DNA of 64,000 bases from Methanoculleus sp. (GCF_020696975.1 NZ_JAJGBK010000014.1:92237-156236); one strand, 5' to 3'; positions 1 through 8,147 are shown, numbered from the stretch's first letter. Translations and numbers: made by a program. The notes: generated by a model not told the origin, from the letters alone.

Positions 1-1
1 G

Positions 2-853
2 GAGCTTGATACCGAGGGGCTCTTTGCCCCGGAACGAAAGCGGCCTCTGCCCCTCTTCCCGCACCGGATCGGCGTGGTCACCTCCCCGACCGGTGCGGCG
101 CTCAAGGATATCCTCTCGGTCGTCTCCCGCCGGTACCCGGCCGAGGTGGTCCTCTCCCCGACGGCCGTCCAGGGCGAGGGGGCGCATGTCGAGATCGCGG
201 AGGCGATCCGGCGGATCGACGGTCTCGTGGACGTGATCGTCGTCGGGCGCGGCGGGGGGAGTTTCGAGGACCTCTTCCCGTTCAACCACCCGGATGTAGT
301 AAGGGCCGTCGCCGCGTGCAGAACACCGGTGATCAGCGCCGTCGGGCACGAGGTGGACACCGCCCTCTGCGACTTCGCCGCGGACCTCCGGGCCCCGACA
401 CCGTCCGCAGCGGCGGAACGCGCCGTCCCCGACCGGGCGGAGGTTCTCCGGGAGGTCGCCGGGTCCCGGGAGAGGATGGAAGCGCTCCTCCACAGCCGTC
501 TTGCCGCCGCGCAGAGCGAGGTCGAGGACCTCCGGGGGCGGATGCATCCCCGGCGGCTCGCACGCCGCATTAACGAGCGGATGCAGCGCCTCGCCGAGCA
601 CGAGGAACTGCTCCGGCGGGCTGCGTTCGCCCGGGTGCAGAGGGAGCGGGCGGCGCTTGCGGAAGTCCGTGCAGGCCTCGCGGGACAGAACCCGCTCGCC
701 GTTCTCGACCGGGGCTACTGTATCGTCGAGGCCGACGGGAGGATTGCACGGAGCGCCGCGAGCCTTGCGCCGGGCGAACGGGTGGTGCTCAGGATGAAGG
801 GCGGACGGGTGAGAGCCGCTGTCGAGGAGATAACGTATGACAGAGACGTTTGA
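2..853 (+). CDS. xseA: Exodeoxyribonuclease VII large subunit, 5' truncated by window edge
   Basis: This is the C-terminal 283 codons of exonuclease VII large subunit, the single-strand-specific nuclease that trims DNA from both ends together with XseB. The reading frame is open from base 2, so the start and the N-terminal OB-fold lie outside the window. Visible family landmarks are RIGVVTSPTGAAL, the VVGRGGGSFEDL loop, the PVISAVGHEVDTAL motif and APTPSAAAE, followed by a long charged helical region and a C-terminal GYCIVE segment. It overlaps xseB by 17 bp, so the two are co-translated. Exo VII is mainly bacterial; its presence in a methanogen suggests old transfer (inference). Confidence 0.95.
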   Translation, partial: ELDTEGLFAPERKRPLPLFPHRIGVVTSPTGAALKDILSVVSRRYPAEVVLSPTAVQGEGAHVEIAEAIRRIDGLVDVIVVGRGGGSFEDLFPFNHPDVVRAVAACRTPVISAVGHEVDTALCDFAADLRAPTPSAAAERAVPDRAEVLREVAGSRERMEALLHSRLAAAQSEVEDLRGRMHPRRLARRINERMQRLAEHEELLRRAAFARVQRERAALAEVRAGLAGQNPLAVLDRGYCIVEADGRIARSAASLAPGERVVLRMKGGRVRAAVEEITYDRDV

Positions 854-1022
854 AGAGATGCTGGAAGAACTCAGGAAGATTGTCCGGAGACTGGAAGACG
901 GGGAGACGAGCCTTGAAGAGAGCATCGCCATCTACGAGCGGGGTGCGCTCCTCGTGAAGCAGTGCGAGGACCTCCTCAGCTCGGCCGAGATGAAACTCAC
1001 GGAACTCGGCCGCGACCGGTGA
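837..1022 (+). CDS. xseB: Exodeoxyribonuclease VII small subunit
   Basis: A 61-residue all-helical acidic protein with the XseB pattern FEEMLEELRKIVRRLEDGE, then SLEESIAIYERG and the CEDLLSSAEMK helix. The small subunit forms bundles around the coiled-coil of XseA and is needed for active exonuclease VII. Its ATG lies inside the last codons of xseA, which is the usual arrangement. Its 3' end overlaps the end of the convergent histidine kinase gene by 26 bp. Length is a little under the bacterial norm but the whole domain is present. Confidence 0.93.
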   Translation: MTETFEEMLEELRKIVRRLEDGETSLEESIAIYERGALLVKQCEDLLSSAEMKLTELGRDR

Positions 1023-2949
1023 ACCGGTAGAACCCCGGCGGGATGCTGATCTCGAACCGCGCACCCTTCCCGGCTTCACCGGTCTCCTGTATGGTGATAT
1101 CGGTGATTGCAAGGATCTCCCGGGAAAGGAAGAGCCCGAACCCGGTCTTCCGTCCAAACCCCCGGGCAAACAGCCTCCCCTTCTCGGCATCGGGGATCCC
1201 GATGCCGTCGTCCTCGTAGACGACACGGACCCCCCGATCCGACTCCTCGGGATAGATACGTATCCGGGTGACGTTCCCCCCGTGCCGGAGCGAGTTGTCG
1301 ACGAGGTTTGAAAACACCCGGACGATAAGGGGATCGGCATACACCTCCAGATCGTCCGCCTGCACCTCGACGGAGACACCGCCCGGGTCGAGCCCCGCCA
1401 TCGCTTCGTCGACGATCCGGGCGAGAGGCTGCCAGACCGGAGAGGCCACGCCGACGCCCTGGTACTCCCTGGTGAAGGCCATGCAGCGCTCGATACCCTG
1501 GACGGCCTCCTCTTCTTTCCGGAAATACTCCTGCAACTCCGGGTCGTCCGTCTGCTCCCGGGAGAGAGCGAGGTATCCCGAGAGCACGTTGAGCAGGTTT
1601 AGGATGTCGTGCCGGGTCACGTCCGAGAGGAGGTTGAGTTTCCGGTTTGCGAGGAGGAGCGCCTCCCGGGCCATCCGCGCATCGGTGATGTCCCGGCCCA
1701 CGGATTGATACTCGACGACGGATCCCTCGTCGTTGAAGAACGCCGTATCGGTCCACTGCTGCCACCGGACCCCGCCTTCCGGCATGACGACCCGGTGTTC
1801 AACGGTCGATGCCGGGTGATCGGGGGTGAGGGAGGCGAGGTTCTGGCGGACCCGGGCCCGATCGTCGGCCAGGACGGTGGGGAGATGCCGTCGCCCGACG
1901 AGATCCTCGCAGGAGATGCCGATGCAGCGGCAGTAGGCGTCGTTTGCGAAGGTGATGGTGCCGTCGGGGAGCCAGCGGTAGATCAACTCGGTCTGGCTCT
2001 CCACGATCGCCCGGTACTCCTCTTCACTTCGCCGGAGGGCCTCCTCGGCATCGCGGCAGGCCGAGACGTCCTGGAGGTAGATGGAGATGCCGGTACGGGT
2101 GGGAACGGCACGCAGATCAAGGGTATGCTCCCTCCCGTGGAGAGTGAACCGGTACTCCCTCACATCCGGCCGGCCGGTCTCCACGACCTCGCGGAGGAAC
2201 CCGGCAACCTCGTCGGTCCGGAACTCAGGGAAGAGATCGTAGATGCTCGTTCCGACGCCCTCCTCTTCCGGGCGGCCCGAGAGGCGGGCGGCCGCCGGGT
2301 TCCAGAAGGTGACACAGCCGTCCGGGTCCAGGGCGAGGAAGGCGTCGCTGATGTTCTCGGCGAGTTCCCGGTAGCGCTCCTGGCTCTCCCTGAGGGACTC
2401 TTCAACCCCTGCCTGCCCCGCTTCCCGGAACACCCAGAGGAACTCGGCCGGGGCGCCGCCGGGACCGCGCAAGGCCGCGACCGACGCCGCGGCCGGAACC
2501 GCGCTGCCGTCGGGCCGTCTGAGCAGAAACTCCTCTGCCGGAAGTTCCTCGCCACGAGCAAGGGCCGCAACTGCCGACCGGAAGGCCGGGAGGCTCTCCG
2601 GGTGGATGTGCGTATCAAGAGAGGAACCCTGCAGGCGCCCGGGAGAGAGATGGAAGAGGCTCCCTGCCTCCCGGTTCGCCTCCAGGATGACTCCCTCCGG
2701 GCCGGTGCAGATACACCCGGCCGGGAGGTGGAGAAATCGGTCGCGGTATCGCCGGTACTCAGCGTCAACGCTCCGGATGCCGGCAATCAGGGCGTCTACG
2801 AGGTCGTAGATCTCGGCAAGGTCCGACCTCTGCAGGAGCAGGGCCCCGCGGGGGTCTCCGACAGCACCCGCCCCGGGAGGGCGGAGACGACGGTCGAGGT
2901 CTTCCAGGTGTTCGAGGAGGTCTTCAAGCGCCGGGGCGAACTGTTGCAT
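997..2949 (-). CDS. PAS-domain sensor histidine kinase (soluble)
   Basis: A 650-residue multi-PAS kinase without membrane segments, so probably a cytoplasmic sensor. An N-terminal helical stretch (about 1-65) is followed by three PAS-like domains (roughly 65-180, 188-300 and 310-425). The phosphoacceptor box reads VTRHDILN near residue 445, the variant common in methanogen kinases. The ATPase domain shows the N box NLVDNSLRHGG, G1 motif DDGIGIP and G2-like GFGLFLSREI. No response regulator is adjacent. The ligand is unknown. The closely similar C-terminus of the kinase at 36006-37973 (GFGLFL and GARFEI segments) marks the two as paralogues. It converges on xseB with a 26 bp overlap. Confidence 0.88.
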   Translation of the reverse strand: MQQFAPALEDLLEHLEDLDRRLRPPGAGAVGDPRGALLLQRSDLAEIYDLVDALIAGIRSVDAEYRRYRDRFLHLPAGCICTGPEGVILEANREAGSLFHLSPGRLQGSSLDTHIHPESLPAFRSAVAALARGEELPAEEFLLRRPDGSAVPAAASVAALRGPGGAPAEFLWVFREAGQAGVEESLRESQERYRELAENISDAFLALDPDGCVTFWNPAAARLSGRPEEEGVGTSIYDLFPEFRTDEVAGFLREVVETGRPDVREYRFTLHGREHTLDLRAVPTRTGISIYLQDVSACRDAEEALRRSEEEYRAIVESQTELIYRWLPDGTITFANDAYCRCIGISCEDLVGRRHLPTVLADDRARVRQNLASLTPDHPASTVEHRVVMPEGGVRWQQWTDTAFFNDEGSVVEYQSVGRDITDARMAREALLLANRKLNLLSDVTRHDILNLLNVLSGYLALSREQTDDPELQEYFRKEEEAVQGIERCMAFTREYQGVGVASPVWQPLARIVDEAMAGLDPGGVSVEVQADDLEVYADPLIVRVFSNLVDNSLRHGGNVTRIRIYPEESDRGVRVVYEDDGIGIPDAEKGRLFARGFGRKTGFGLFLSREILAITDITIQETGEAGKGARFEISIPPGFYRFTGRGRVP

Positions 2950-3087
2950 ATCTCAACCCTTCCCCCGCACCGTGAATGCATAAACCTATCCCCGGCGGCA
3001 TACCGGGGTGCAGGCGCGATCGGCGACCGGCCGTGATCGCGAACGCCATTCAAAACGCATATCCCGCAGAGCGGCGCACCATGCATC

Positions 3088-3276
3088 ATGCCAGACGAGA
3101 AGGCGTGGGCGATGATAACGGTCTTCGTTCTGGGCGTCGTCGCGGCCCTGGAATTCATCGGCAGAGCCCCGGTGGAAGTGATCCTGATCGTGGGGCTCTT
3201 TGCGATCGTCCTGCTCCTCGGGATCGGCGTCCTGGTGCTCTGCGATATCCGGGACGGCATACGGGACGCCCGGTGA
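3088..3276 (+). CDS. Small two-helix membrane protein, function unknown
   Basis: A 62-residue ORF with two hydrophobic helices (about residues 8-24 and 28-51), a short loop between them, and a charged tail ending CDIRDGIRDAR. It lies between two minus-strand genes and has its own upstream region of about 140 bp. The composition is typical of small archaeal membrane proteins; no family was recognised. Two transmembrane helices in a frame that is not a shadow of a larger gene is the main argument that it is real. Confidence 0.6.
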   Translation: MPDEKAWAMITVFVLGVVAALEFIGRAPVEVILIVGLFAIVLLLGIGVLVLCDIRDGIRDAR

Positions 3277-3286
3277 CCGGGACCGC

Positions 3287-3721
3287 TCAGGAACCGTCGG
3301 GTATCTTCGCATCGAGTTCGACGACCAGGTCCTCTCCCCGCCGGAGCGCCTCGACGAACTCCCGGGGGAGGGTTGCCGCCACCCGGTCGGAGCGGACGCC
3401 CACGGTCCGGTCCGACACGAAGTCGCTGCGCCGCCAGACGAGGTCGGCGGGGTGGTCAAGGGTGAGCCCCGCGCTTCCCTTCGAGCGGACCTCGACGGTC
3501 TCGCCACCCGCGGTAAGACGGGTCGTGAGCACCGCCCGGTCGTCGGAGAGCAGCGCTTTGAGACCGGGATCGAGGTCGGCAGCACCCTTGTCGGCGGCGA
3601 CGCCGATGATGCAGTCGCCGGTCACGGTCAGCGTCTCGTCTTTTGTCACCTCAAACGTCGTCGGATGGGTTGCCTGGACCAGCGGGTGCCCCCGCGCCCG
3701 CACGATATCCCTCGCCTTCAT
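3287..3721 (-). CDS. DUF371 family protein
   Basis: A 144-residue soluble protein that matches the archaeal DUF371 family by its pattern: HPLVQATHPTTFEVTKDE at the start, TGDCIIGVAADKGAADL, then a beta-rich segment and the ending DLVVELDAKIP. DUF371 has no assigned biochemical role. The start codon is 33 bp from the divergent Zn-finger gene at 3755, so the two probably share a compact promoter region. The family assignment rests on recognition of these motifs, not on a search. Confidence 0.8.
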   Translation of the reverse strand: MKARDIVRARGHPLVQATHPTTFEVTKDETLTVTGDCIIGVAADKGAADLDPGLKALLSDDRAVLTTRLTAGGETVEVRSKGSAGLTLDHPADLVWRRSDFVSDRTVGVRSDRVAATLPREFVEALRRGEDLVVELDAKIPDGS

Positions 3722-3745
3722 GCTTAATTAGGAGAGGGACGCTAT

Positions 3746-3764
3746 TGCTAATGAATGATTAGCA
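3746..3764. promoter_or_regulatory. Inverted repeat spanning the start codon of the Zn-finger gene
   Basis: TGCTAAT at 3746-3752 and ATTAGCA at 3758-3764 are perfect inverted arms separated by GAATG. The ATG of the gene at 3755 lies in that loop. It is a candidate operator in the 33 bp gap between divergent genes or an RNA hairpin that presents the start codon. Both roles are inference. Confidence 0.45.
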
Positions 3765-4345
3765 TCGTTTGCCCCGTCTGTAAAGAGGAGTGCGAACACC
3801 AGGTTCTCCGGGAAGCCGCCGAACTGGTGGTGCAGTGCAGTGAGTGCGGGCAGGTCCACCGGATACCAAAGCCCCCCGAACCCGAGATCCTTACCATCAA
3901 GGCGATCGTGAGCCGGGAGACCGAGTCGATGGTCTGCAGCGTCGAGATGCTCGACGACGAGACCGTCTCTCTCGGGGACCAGATCGCCGCGGAGTGCGGC
4001 GACGAGGTCTTCGGGGTCGAGGTCACCGGGATCGAGGTGGGAGCCAGGCGGGTCCGCCACGCAAAGGCCGGCAAGGTGACGACCCTCTGGACGCGGGGGA
4101 TCGAGCAGGTCGTGGTGAAGGCCTCGATCCACACCGGGCGCACGACCCTCCCGCTCTACCAGACCGCCGAGGGCGAGGACGAGTTCGTCGTCGGGGAGAC
4201 CTACACCTTCGGCGGCCGGCGGATCCGGATCTCGCACATCAAACTTCGCGACGGCCCGGTTATGCGCAAAGAAGGCTGGAAGACGGTAGCCCGGAGGGTA
4301 AAGAGGATCTACGGCTACCTTGATCGAGGGTACGACCGGCGGTAA
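3755..4345 (+). CDS. HVO_0476-type archaeal Zn-finger protein
   Basis: A 196-residue protein with an N-terminal zinc ribbon built from CPVCKEEC and CSECGQ (residues 6-30), followed by a beta-rich archaeal domain containing KAIVSRETES, a region rich in GVEVTGIEVG, and the basic ending MRKEGWKTVARRVKRIYGY. This order matches the conserved archaeal family annotated as HVO_0476/COG1326 Zn-finger proteins, of unknown function. An earlier ATG at 3751 runs into a stop after three codons, so 3755 is the start. The start codon lies in the loop of a small inverted repeat. Confidence 0.8.
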   Translation: MISIVCPVCKEECEHQVLREAAELVVQCSECGQVHRIPKPPEPEILTIKAIVSRETESMVCSVEMLDDETVSLGDQIAAECGDEVFGVEVTGIEVGARRVRHAKAGKVTTLWTRGIEQVVVKASIHTGRTTLPLYQTAEGEDEFVVGETYTFGGRRIRISHIKLRDGPVMRKEGWKTVARRVKRIYGYLDRGYDRR

Positions 4346-4468
4346 CACTCCCGCCACCATTCCCTTATTTTAAGACTTCACCCGATCCACGGTCATCGGT
4401 GCCGGGCGGTATGACCGGGGGAGTATCGGAGCCGAAATAGATCGGAGCGCCCCGACCGGGAGACCCCC

Positions 4469-4747
4469 TCACCGCGGCAGGGGTTCTGGCAGGTGGCGGC
4501 GGATCGCAGCCTCGAGGTCTTCGCGGTGGACGAGCCCCACCATCCGCTCCCGGACCTCGCTGCCCTCGATGATGAGGGTCGTGGGGGTCACCCGGAGGTT
4601 ATACTCTTTGATATACTCCGGATTCTTCACGGCATCGATCTCCTCGATCTCGATCCCGAGATCCTGCTCCACCTCGTGAAGGATCGGGGTCTGCTCCTCG
4701 CATCCCATGCACCCTTCCTGGTAGAAACTTATCACTCTCATCGCCAT
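4469..4747 (-). CDS. Small thioredoxin/glutaredoxin-like protein
   Basis: A 92-residue thioredoxin-fold protein with a CMGC redox site (CxxC, residues 13-16) after the first strand and a cis-proline TPT motif near residue 55. It has no signal peptide, so it probably acts as a cytoplasmic thiol-disulfide exchanger. Length is close to the short methanogen thioredoxins. A TATA-like CTTTTTATAG (minus strand, about 4765-4775) sits about 20-25 nt before the ATG, which suggests a leaderless or short-leader transcript. The second ATG at 4741 is an alternative start. Confidence 0.8.
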   Translation of the reverse strand: MAMRVISFYQEGCMGCEEQTPILHEVEQDLGIEIEEIDAVKNPEYIKEYNLRVTPTTLIIEGSEVRERMVGLVHREDLEAAIRRHLPEPLPR

Positions 4748-4791
4748 GTACGGCAGAAAGCAGGGAGACTATAAAAAGTGAGGGGGTGCCG

Positions 4792-5490
4792 TCACCCCGT
4801 AATGCTGTTGAGCGTGACCTCGGCGCTGCCGTAGCGGTACATGATGACCAGCGTATCGGAGGTCTTATCGGTAACTTTTCCAAAGCGCAGCGCCGGAGTC
4901 TGGTTGGTCTCGTTGCCCACAGGGACGTCCGGGGAGGCCGTGAATCCGAGCGGAACCTGGTCGCCCACTTCCGTCTCTGTGAAGTTGAGGCCGATGCCGT
5001 CCGCATCCTCACGGCTCAGGTTTACCTCAAGGTCGTTTGCCCCGTAGGAGAAGGTGACGGCTCTCGTCTCCCCGGTCTGCATCCCGACGAGTCCTGCGGA
5101 TATGGCGTTGGCCTCAAACCCCAGCAGGCCGAAGCCGTTGAACCCGGTGATCTCGGGGTACAAGATAGGGACAGGAGCAACGTTCTCACCCGATATCTGG
5201 GCGCCGACGGGGATCTCTATCCCGCTCGTGAGGAGGACAAGGTTCCCCTTCTCGTATTCGCTTGTAAGGAGGTTCTGGTCGGTCGTGACGAGAGGCCGCC
5301 CGTCCTCAGCGCGGATGGTGTAGCCGATCAGCGCCATGCTTCCTATATCGGCGGTCTGCTTCTTCTCAAACATCGGGGCAAGGTAGGTCCCCACCATAGC
5401 CACCGCAACCAGCAGGGCGACTCCCACATAGGCCCACTTCATCCAGGGGGTATTCTCGTCTTTCGAACTCTTCTTCTGTGTCTGTTTCAT
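4792..5490 (-). CDS. Membrane-anchored extracytoplasmic protein, possibly FKBP-like
   Basis: A 232-residue protein with a lysine-rich cytoplasmic N-terminus, one hydrophobic helix (about residues 18-40) and a large external domain. The segment IGYTIRAEDGRPLVTTDQ followed later by GLVGMQTGETRAVTFSYG resembles the order of strands in archaeal FKBP-type prolyl isomerases (entry strand, then the GMxxGE turn). Aromatic active-site residues typical of FKBP are not obvious, so it may be a binding-only version or unrelated. It is followed by the thioredoxin-like gene 45 bp downstream on the same strand; together they could concern folding of exported proteins (inference). Confidence 0.5.
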   Translation of the reverse strand: MKQTQKKSSKDENTPWMKWAYVGVALLVAVAMVGTYLAPMFEKKQTADIGSMALIGYTIRAEDGRPLVTTDQNLLTSEYEKGNLVLLTSGIEIPVGAQISGENVAPVPILYPEITGFNGFGLLGFEANAISAGLVGMQTGETRAVTFSYGANDLEVNLSREDADGIGLNFTETEVGDQVPLGFTASPDVPVGNETNQTPALRFGKVTDKTSDTLVIMYRYGSAEVTLNSITG

Positions 5491-5548
5491 TACGGTACAA
5501 TCGCCTTTTGGGAAAATAAAATAGTATCGTTCTGGAGAGGGAAGATGC

Positions 5549-5613
5549 CTATAAACATAGATTCATATCATTAAAGCACTACCTTAAGGTTAGCCTCGAC
5601 GACCCGATCGTCG
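5549..5613 (+). promoter_or_regulatory. hsp20 promoter region with palindrome and leader hairpin
   Basis: A TATA-like CTATAAACATA lies at about 5549-5559. The perfect palindrome ACCTTAAGGT (5581-5590) falls where transcription would start, about 25 bp further on. A 6 bp hairpin, CGACGA (5597-5602) with TCGTCG (5608-5613), follows. A Shine-Dalgarno-like GGAG precedes the ATG at 5646. The palindrome is a candidate site for a heat-shock repressor; this is inference. Confidence 0.45.
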
Positions 5614-5645
5614 CGGGGCTATATCAGAGGATAGGAGCGATTACG

Positions 5646-6116
5646 ATGGCAAGGATTGAACGAGGACCGTATCGCACGTTATGGCAGGACTTCGACGACC
5701 TCATGGCCGAGATGGAGGGCAGGTTCCAGTCCCTGCTCGGCGGGATCGGCTCACGGGGAGAAGAGGTCAGGGGCCGGGTCGTCCCGGCAGTCCGTGATTT
5801 CCGCGTGGATGTCCGGGACCACGAGGACGAGGTGATCGTCGTCGCCGATCTGCCCGGCGTAGAAAAGGAGAACGTCGTTGTCCGGCTCATCGACCCCCAG
5901 CACCTGGAGATCGTCAGCATGCGAACAGGTGAGACCGAGGAGGAGACCAGGGATTTCTTCATGCGGGAGCGGGTCTACGGCCAGATGAGCCGGACGGTCC
6001 TCCTCCCCGCCGAGGTGACCGAGGAGAACGCCGGTGCGTCGTTCAAGAACGGTGTTCTCGAGGTCCGGCTGAAGAAAGCGCCGACCGAGACCGGGACCAC
6101 AATCCCCATAGAGTAA
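5646..6116 (+). CDS. hsp20: Hsp20/alpha-crystallin small heat-shock protein
   Basis: A 156-residue small heat-shock chaperone that holds unfolding proteins in a refoldable state. The N-terminal arm ends in WQDFDDLMAEMEGR. The alpha-crystallin domain (about 55-145) shows FRVDVRDHEDEVIVVADLPG, the VYGQMSRTVLLPAEV stretch and the diagnostic ASFKNGVLEVRLKK. It ends TTIPIE, an IxI-like tail used for oligomer assembly. A seven-T run directly after the stop probably terminates it. A second, shorter-armed Hsp20 is at 38462-38986 with the same ending. Confidence 0.95.
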   Translation: MARIERGPYRTLWQDFDDLMAEMEGRFQSLLGGIGSRGEEVRGRVVPAVRDFRVDVRDHEDEVIVVADLPGVEKENVVVRLIDPQHLEIVSMRTGETEEETRDFFMRERVYGQMSRTVLLPAEVTEENAGASFKNGVLEVRLKKAPTETGTTIPIE

Positions 6117-6118
6117 CC

Positions 6119-6125
6119 TTTTTTT
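6119..6125 (+). terminator. Oligo-T terminator after hsp20
   Basis: Seven consecutive T residues directly follow the hsp20 stop codon, the usual intrinsic termination signal of archaeal RNA polymerase. There is no strong stem upstream. Confidence 0.6.
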
Positions 6126-6156
6126 CGTGCCTTTGCCAATTTGAACCGAACAATTC

Positions 6157-6972
6157 ATGTTGAGCCAGCGTGACACTACCATGATGGATAAAAAGCGGGT
6201 CAAGGACTACATGACCTACGACGTCGTCACCGTCAGCGCCCACGGGACGGTCAGGGATGTCATTGAAACCATAAAGAAGACACACCATGACGGGTTCCCG
6301 GTTGTGGAGAACTCAAAGGAAGTGGTAGGCTACATATCGGCGCGGGACCTTCTCTTTGCCCATCCGTCAACACCCATAGACCAGGTGATGTCCCGCCACC
6401 TCATCGTCGCCGACCCGGATATGAGCGTGAACGACGCGGCCCGCGTCATCTTCCGTTCCGGTATCCAGAAACTCCCGGTCGTCGACGAGAATAACGCCCT
6501 CATCGGGATCATATCGAACGCCGACGTCATCAGGTCCCAGATCGAGCACGTCTCGCCGGAGAAGGTCTTCAAGTTCATCGAGACCCTCAAGAAACTCTAC
6601 GGGGTCGAACCGACGCTGAAGCGGGGCTCGGTCCCGATCAACGACCTCCTGCCCACCCAGTCGAAGATCTACGAGGATGAACTCGAAGGGCGGATGTATG
6701 AGATCAAGAAAGGGCTTGCCGAACCCCTGATCGTGGTCCGGCGGCCGGGCCGCTGGATCCTGGTCGACGGGCACCACCGGGCGATCGCGGCAAAGAGGCT
6801 CGGGATCACGAACCTCGACGCCTACATCATCGAGGTCCGGGAGAATATAGAGTTGGGGATGGAGCGGACGGCCCGGACGCTGAACTTAAAGACGCTCGAC
6901 GACATCAAGGTCCTCGATTACGCCCGCCATCCCCTGGTCGCGCTGACGCACCGGCTTGTGCGGCACGGTTAG
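6157..6972 (+). CDS. Tandem CBS-domain protein with ParB-like C-terminal domain
   Basis: A 271-residue protein. Two CBS domains (about residues 15-65 and 75-130, with VKDYMTYDVVTVS and HDGFPVV, then MSRHLIVADP and GIQKLPVVDEN) form an adenine-nucleotide sensing module. The C-terminal part (about 155-271) carries the ParB/sulfiredoxin-like pattern PINDLLPTQ, EPLIVV and ILVDGHHRAIAAKRLG. The pairing suggests a nucleotide-responsive enzyme or DNA-associated regulator; no activity is known. A second ATG pair at 6181 is a plausible alternative start. Its stop overlaps the end of the convergent nucleotidyltransferase gene by 4 bp. Confidence 0.85.
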   Translation: MLSQRDTTMMDKKRVKDYMTYDVVTVSAHGTVRDVIETIKKTHHDGFPVVENSKEVVGYISARDLLFAHPSTPIDQVMSRHLIVADPDMSVNDAARVIFRSGIQKLPVVDENNALIGIISNADVIRSQIEHVSPEKVFKFIETLKKLYGVEPTLKRGSVPINDLLPTQSKIYEDELEGRMYEIKKGLAEPLIVVRRPGRWILVDGHHRAIAAKRLGITNLDAYIIEVRENIELGMERTARTLNLKTLDDIKVLDYARHPLVALTHRLVRHG

Positions 6973-8147
6973 GACCCTTCGGTCCGGGTATCGTAGTCCT
7001 CGTTTAAGACGTGCTCTTTGACGACCGTCCCCTCCGGGATGATCACCTCCGGCCAGAGCCGGGTCCCGGAGTGGACGACGACGCCGCTCTTTAACACCGC
7101 ATGCGGCCCGATGACGGTGTCATGCTCGATGTTGCACCCGCTGCCGATGAGCGTATCGTTGTCGATGATGCTCCCGCTGATGGTGGTGTCCCGCCCGATC
7201 ACCACCCGGTTGTAGATGGACGAGGAGAAGATCTTCGCACTGTTCTTGATGATGCACCCCTCCCCGATGCTTGTGTACGGCCCGATCACGACGTTCTCCT
7301 CGATGATCGTCCCGGCGCCGATCGAGACCGGCCCGATCACCCGGGAGTTCGCCGCAACCGAGACGCAGCTCCCTATCTGTGCGGGACCGAGGATTCGGGC
7401 GCCCTTGATGTAGAGGTCGCCGGAGATGTTCGTGAACCCGATATCCTGCAGTTTCCAGCGTTCCGCCTCCCGTAGCGACCTCGGGCTCCCCACATCGGAC
7501 CAGTTCCCGCGGGCAAGCCAGGCTTTTAAGGCGTAGCCCTCCTCCATCAGTTCGGGGAAGAGGTTGCGGGCGAAGTCGAACTTCTCGCCGGTCGGGATAT
7601 GGTCGAATATATCGGGGTCGCAGACGTACATCCCGGTGCTTGCAAGGTTCGAGAAGATCTCGCCCGGGCTCGGCTTCTCCTTGAACCTCTTAATCTGGTA
7701 ATTCGCATCAATCTCGGCGATCCCGTACTCGGTGGGGTCGTCGATGCTGATGAGCCCGATGGTGGTGATCGAGTCGTTATTGAGGTGCTCGCGGTAGAAC
7801 TCAAGCAGGTTCAGGCCCACCACATGGTCACCGCCCACGACCAGGAACGGCTGTTCTTCAAGGTATTTCTGGGCGTTCTTGACACTCCCCGCCGTCCCGA
7901 GTTTCGTCTTCTCGTGGACGTAGGTGACGTTGACCCCGAAAAGCGACCCGTCCCCGAGCGCCGCCTCGATGGCCTCGCTCATGTAGCCGAGCGTGATCAC
8001 CACGTCGTTGAATCCCAGGTTTGCGAGGTGTGAGACGAGGTGCTGGATCGAGGGTTTGTTGACGATTGGAATACACGGCTTGGGACGCCCGAATGTGAGG
8101 GGGCGGAGCCGTGTGCCCTCCCCTCCGCACATTATACACACCTTCAT
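6969..8147 (-). CDS. Sugar-nucleotide (NDP-sugar) nucleotidyltransferase with left-handed beta-helix
   Basis: A 392-residue fusion-type enzyme that transfers a nucleoside monophosphate to a sugar 1-phosphate. The N-terminal Rossmann-like domain shows the signature MCGGEGTRLRPLTFGRPKP, the LGTAGSVKNA segment and VVGGDHV. Hexapeptide repeats from about residue 265 (GARILGPAQIG, IGPYTSIGEG and others) form a beta-helix. The architecture fits mannose-1-phosphate guanylyltransferase or glucose-1-phosphate thymidylyl/uridylyltransferase; the substrate cannot be fixed. ATG at 8147 is preferred because GGAG lies about 6 nt upstream; an upstream in-frame extension reaches 8198 but lacks family similarity. 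Confidence 0.88.
   Translation of the reverse strand: MKVCIMCGGEGTRLRPLTFGRPKPCIPIVNKPSIQHLVSHLANLGFNDVVITLGYMSEAIEAALGDGSLFGVNVTYVHEKTKLGTAGSVKNAQKYLEEQPFLVVGGDHVVGLNLLEFYREHLNNDSITTIGLISIDDPTEYGIAEIDANYQIKRFKEKPSPGEIFSNLASTGMYVCDPDIFDHIPTGEKFDFARNLFPELMEEGYALKAWLARGNWSDVGSPRSLREAERWKLQDIGFTNISGDLYIKGARILGPAQIGSCVSVAANSRVIGPVSIGAGTIIEENVVIGPYTSIGEGCIIKNSAKIFSSSIYNRVVIGRDTTISGSIIDNDTLIGSGCNIEHDTVIGPHAVLKSGVVVHSGTRLWPEVIIPEGTVVKEHVLNEDYDTRTEGS

Noticed and set aside
1609..3036. 475-residue open frame antisense to the first kinase
   Set aside because: Same reason: shadow of a coding gene with PAS and kinase motifs on the other strand.
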